This document shows positions 61,662 to 64,000 of a stretch of DNA of 64,000 nucleotides, piece by piece. A program made the translations under genes and the position numbers. The stretch lies in NCBI RefSeq assembly GCF_033958435.1, contig NC_134152.1, forward strand, positions 13,192,001-13,256,000, read 5' to 3'. The stretch is from Carettochelys insculpta. Its lineage: Eukaryota > Chordata > Testudines > Carettochelyidae. Numbering within the stretch: the stretch's first letter is position 1; every line of letters starts with the position of its first letter. The notes beneath the pieces are model-generated. The model saw only the letters and a program-made list of their open reading frames with translations. It was not told the origin of the DNA and did no database searches.

Positions 61662-62014
61662 TAGGAGTACAATACTTGTGGGAGACAGGTGTACTTTGGG
61701 AAGTGAGTGGTAGTAGTCTTACATCCAGGACTTCTGGAAAAGTATCAGGTCAAGAAACATTTTGGGGGTGGGTGTTAAAGTTACCTTACCTAGATCTGTA
61801 CCAATGCAACAAGAAACATTTTTTTATTGAGTGCAATTTGTAGGCAAATACTTAATATATTCTGGGGAAAAAGCAATTTAACTATCAATCTAAAAATGCA
61901 CAGAAAGGGACAAGGGTGGCGGTTAAAGGTGCTGCTTGGGAAGGCAAGCTCCTGAGCCTGTGGCTCCATCCATACTCTACTTCTGTGAAGTAGGAAGACA
62001 GCCTGACACGTAAA

Positions 62015-62665
62015 AGCTATGTCTACACGTGTATGCTACATCGAAATAGCTTATTTCGATGGATAGCGTCTACACGTCCTCCAGGGCTGGTGCCATCGAT
62101 ATTCAACGTCGATGTTGGGCAGCACCACAGCAAAGTAGGCACTGCAGGGGAGCGTCTACACGCCAAAGCGGCCCACGTTGAAATAAGGGTGCCAGGAACA
62201 GCTGCAGACAGGGTCACAGGGCAGACTAGCACTTCCTGGGCAACAGCAAGCCGCTCCCTTAAAGGGCCCCGCCCACACACACTTGCACTAAACAGCACAA
62301 GATCCACAGAGCCGACAACTGGTTGCAGACCCTGTGCATGCAGCATGGATCCCCAGCTGCAGCAGCAGCAGCCAGAAGCCCTGGGCTGGAGAGAGCGTCT
62401 CTCAACCCCTCAGCTGATGGCTGCCATGGTGGACCCTGCTCTTTCGATGTTGCGGGACGCGGATCGGCTACACGTGCCCTACTTCGACGTTCAAAGTCGA
62501 AGTAGGGCGCTATTCCCATCTCCTCATGAGGATAGCGACTTCGACGTCTCGCCGCCTTACGTCGATGTCAACTTCGAAATAGCGCTCGCCCCGTGTAGAT
62601 GTGACGGGCGCTATTTTGAAGTTGGCACGGCTACTTCGAAGTAGCCGGCACATGTAGACGTGGCT
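62015..62665 (+). mobile_element. Non-autonomous Harbinger-like MITE
   Basis: The left end is AGCTATGTCTACACGTGTAT; the right end on the other strand is AGCCACGTCTACATGTGCCG. AAA is duplicated exactly (62012-62014, 62666-62668). It is in the opposite orientation to 5125-5834; the leader MDPQLQQQQPEALG is on the plus strand at 62345. Confidence 0.87.
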
Positions 62666-62679
62666 AAAGTTACATATCA

Positions 62680-63290
62680 GAAGCCTAGTATGAGGCCTAA
62701 CCCCTAGACTAAAGTAATGATCAAGACTTTAATAATATAAAGGTAAGTGGAGCTGTGAGCCCTGCTCACAGAATCTGGGAAGAACAGGACTGTTACTGCT
62801 GAAACACAGCTAAGACTTACTAGGCACAAGTCATGCAAACACATTCAAGATAGCAGAACACCTCAACACCCGCACACCCCCCACATATAACAGGGACATA
62901 CTGACCCTTCCTAAAAATAGTCAGGATGACAGTATGATGGATAGGGATGTTTTGACTGAACCAACACATATATGGTAATGAGTGGTACACAGATACTTCA
63001 GAGAGTGGCACTTGGCTACATCAGGAGCGACACATAACTTGTCTGTATGTGTGTACAAAGATGTATCTCAGAGGCATTGTCTTTGTTCAGCCTAGAGGCC
63101 AGTGGAAAGTCATGCTGCTCACTGAGCTGTGTATATTGCCACGGACATGCACGTGTTAGTGTATGCGTAACCATTGAGTAAGGATACTAGACTGTGCTTC
63201 ATTGACAATAAACCTGGCTTGGTGACTTCACACCTTATCTGTGTGCTGATTGGGAGTTCTCTTGGAGTCTGCTAAGCTCAGAACCAAGGC
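62680..63290 (+). repeat. LTR-like dispersed repeat (copy 2)
   Basis: It is homologous to 6034-6650 in the same orientation. This copy keeps an AATAAA signal in TGACAATAAACCTGGCTTGG, then ACACCTTATCTG and CTCTTGGAGTCTGCTA. No target duplication was resolved. It is probably a solo LTR of a retrovirus-like element. Confidence 0.45.
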
Positions 63291-63294
63291 AGCA

Positions 63295-64000
63295 GTAACA
63301 CATGCGCGCATCCCAATATCTGATAACAGCCAACAAAATAATGCTCTGGTGGTGACCACTGATAACTATCAACCACTGTCAACACCCTGCTCTACCCCAG
63401 CCCTGACTCCATTCTGCCTAGGTCTGACCTGCTCCCTACTGTCTCCATCTTCTCTTTGCTCACACCATTCCAGCTAAATCCCTGAACCCAAATTAAGCAA
63501 ATAACATACGGTGGAAAAAAACCCCATGCTTCTCAAATTCCTTTCATAAGAAAAAGGATTGTGTGCTCTGCTGCATGACAGATTGGGAAAACTGGACATG
63601 CAGAAGGTACCTAATTAAAAACACTAAATTGGGGAATAAAAAATGTCAGTCATAGATTTTTTGATATACCCTGTACTTTGTCACATTTGTTCGTGAAACT
63701 GTAGGAAGGGTAAGTCAGCTGTCCTGCTGAGCATACCCTTAAATATTATCGAATACATGATAAAGCTGTTTCTGTTTCAAATTTTCTTAATCAGTATTTG
63801 AAAGCTGATTTAATATTTTAAGTATATGCTAAACATTCATAAAGTAATCATTCCAGATTGCTACATATTTAATGCACTGAAAAATGACATTATTTTAAAT
63901 GAATCAATCAGAGCAATTTAGTGTGTTCATATAATTTATTGCTTTTAGGAAAAGGGAACACTTACTTTGTGTGGTCTGTTTAACAATAGACATGTTTGTG
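63295..64000. other. Intron sequence, no recognised feature
   Basis: This is AT-rich and unassigned. The next GRIN2A exon upstream (end of the amino-terminal domain) was looked for and not found. Confidence 0.5.

Noticed and set aside
63940..63990. A possible minus-strand exon end (CAAA followed by GTAAGTG) near the right edge
   Set aside because: The translation upstream (TNMSIVKQTTQ) does not match any part of GluN2A, and no acceptor was placed. It looks like a chance donor-like word.

Overview
The window looks like intronic and exonic DNA from a reptile, most likely a turtle (a crocodilian is less likely). The reasons are spliced vertebrate-type exons, many CR1 LINEs ending in (ATTCTATG)-type tails, a Penelope-like element with a GIY-YIG domain, a DIRS-like gag fragment, LTR remnants, and a very dense load of PIF/Harbinger-like transposons and foldback MITEs whose ends share a CTACAC core. 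The species call is inference; the repeat families and exons are read directly.

The only host gene I can support is GRIN2A (NMDA receptor subunit GluN2A), on the minus strand. Six internal exons are present, in transcription order 51053-50848, 48083-47915, 47773-47620, 30653-30528, 25689-25460 and 334-174. All have AG/GT splice sites, and their reading phases join without a break. Together they encode roughly residues 375-722 of the receptor in human numbering: the S1 half of the glutamate-binding domain, M1, the M2 pore loop, M3, and the first part of S2. The 5' exons (signal peptide, amino-terminal domain) and the 3' exons (rest of S2, M4, long C-tail) lie outside the window. Subtype-specific residues ([35 protein letters not shown]) fit GRIN2A rather than GRIN2B.

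The rest is intron and is mostly transposon debris. From left to right: a Ty3/gypsy-like gag remnant (2.0-2.9 kb); a 710-bp MITE and an LTR-like repeat (5.1-6.7 kb); CR1 copies (6.8-7.8, 10.6-13.5, 18.1-23.2 kb), three of which carry later insertions with clean target duplications (12064-13352, 18099-18534, 20598-21210); an LTR-retroelement remnant (23.2-24.9 kb); a MITE cluster (28.5-34.1 kb); a two-gene Harbinger element with a CR1 copy inside its transposase (34.4-38.8 kb); a second Harbinger copy (40.2-41.8 kb); a nested and chained MITE array (42.07-43.89 kb); two CR1 copies (44.1-47.0 kb); an inverted pair of Penelope-like fragments (48.7-50.3 kb); a Harbinger Myb/SANT fragment joined to a long CR1 copy with ORF1 and ORF2 remains (53.5-57.4 kb); a DIRS-like gag (57.4-59.4 kb); and the best-preserved Harbinger element (59764-61661), followed by another MITE and an LTR-like repeat.

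The most notable pattern outside the gene is that at least eleven elements with CTACAC-core inverted ends, including a transposase-bearing one, are flanked by exact 3-bp duplications that do not follow the TWA rule usual for PIF/Harbinger. The GC-rich, minisatellite-bearing, TG...CA insertion at 12064-13352, with a perfect 5-bp duplication, is the other object I cannot match to a family I know. Nothing here forms an operon, CRISPR array or other prokaryote-type system.
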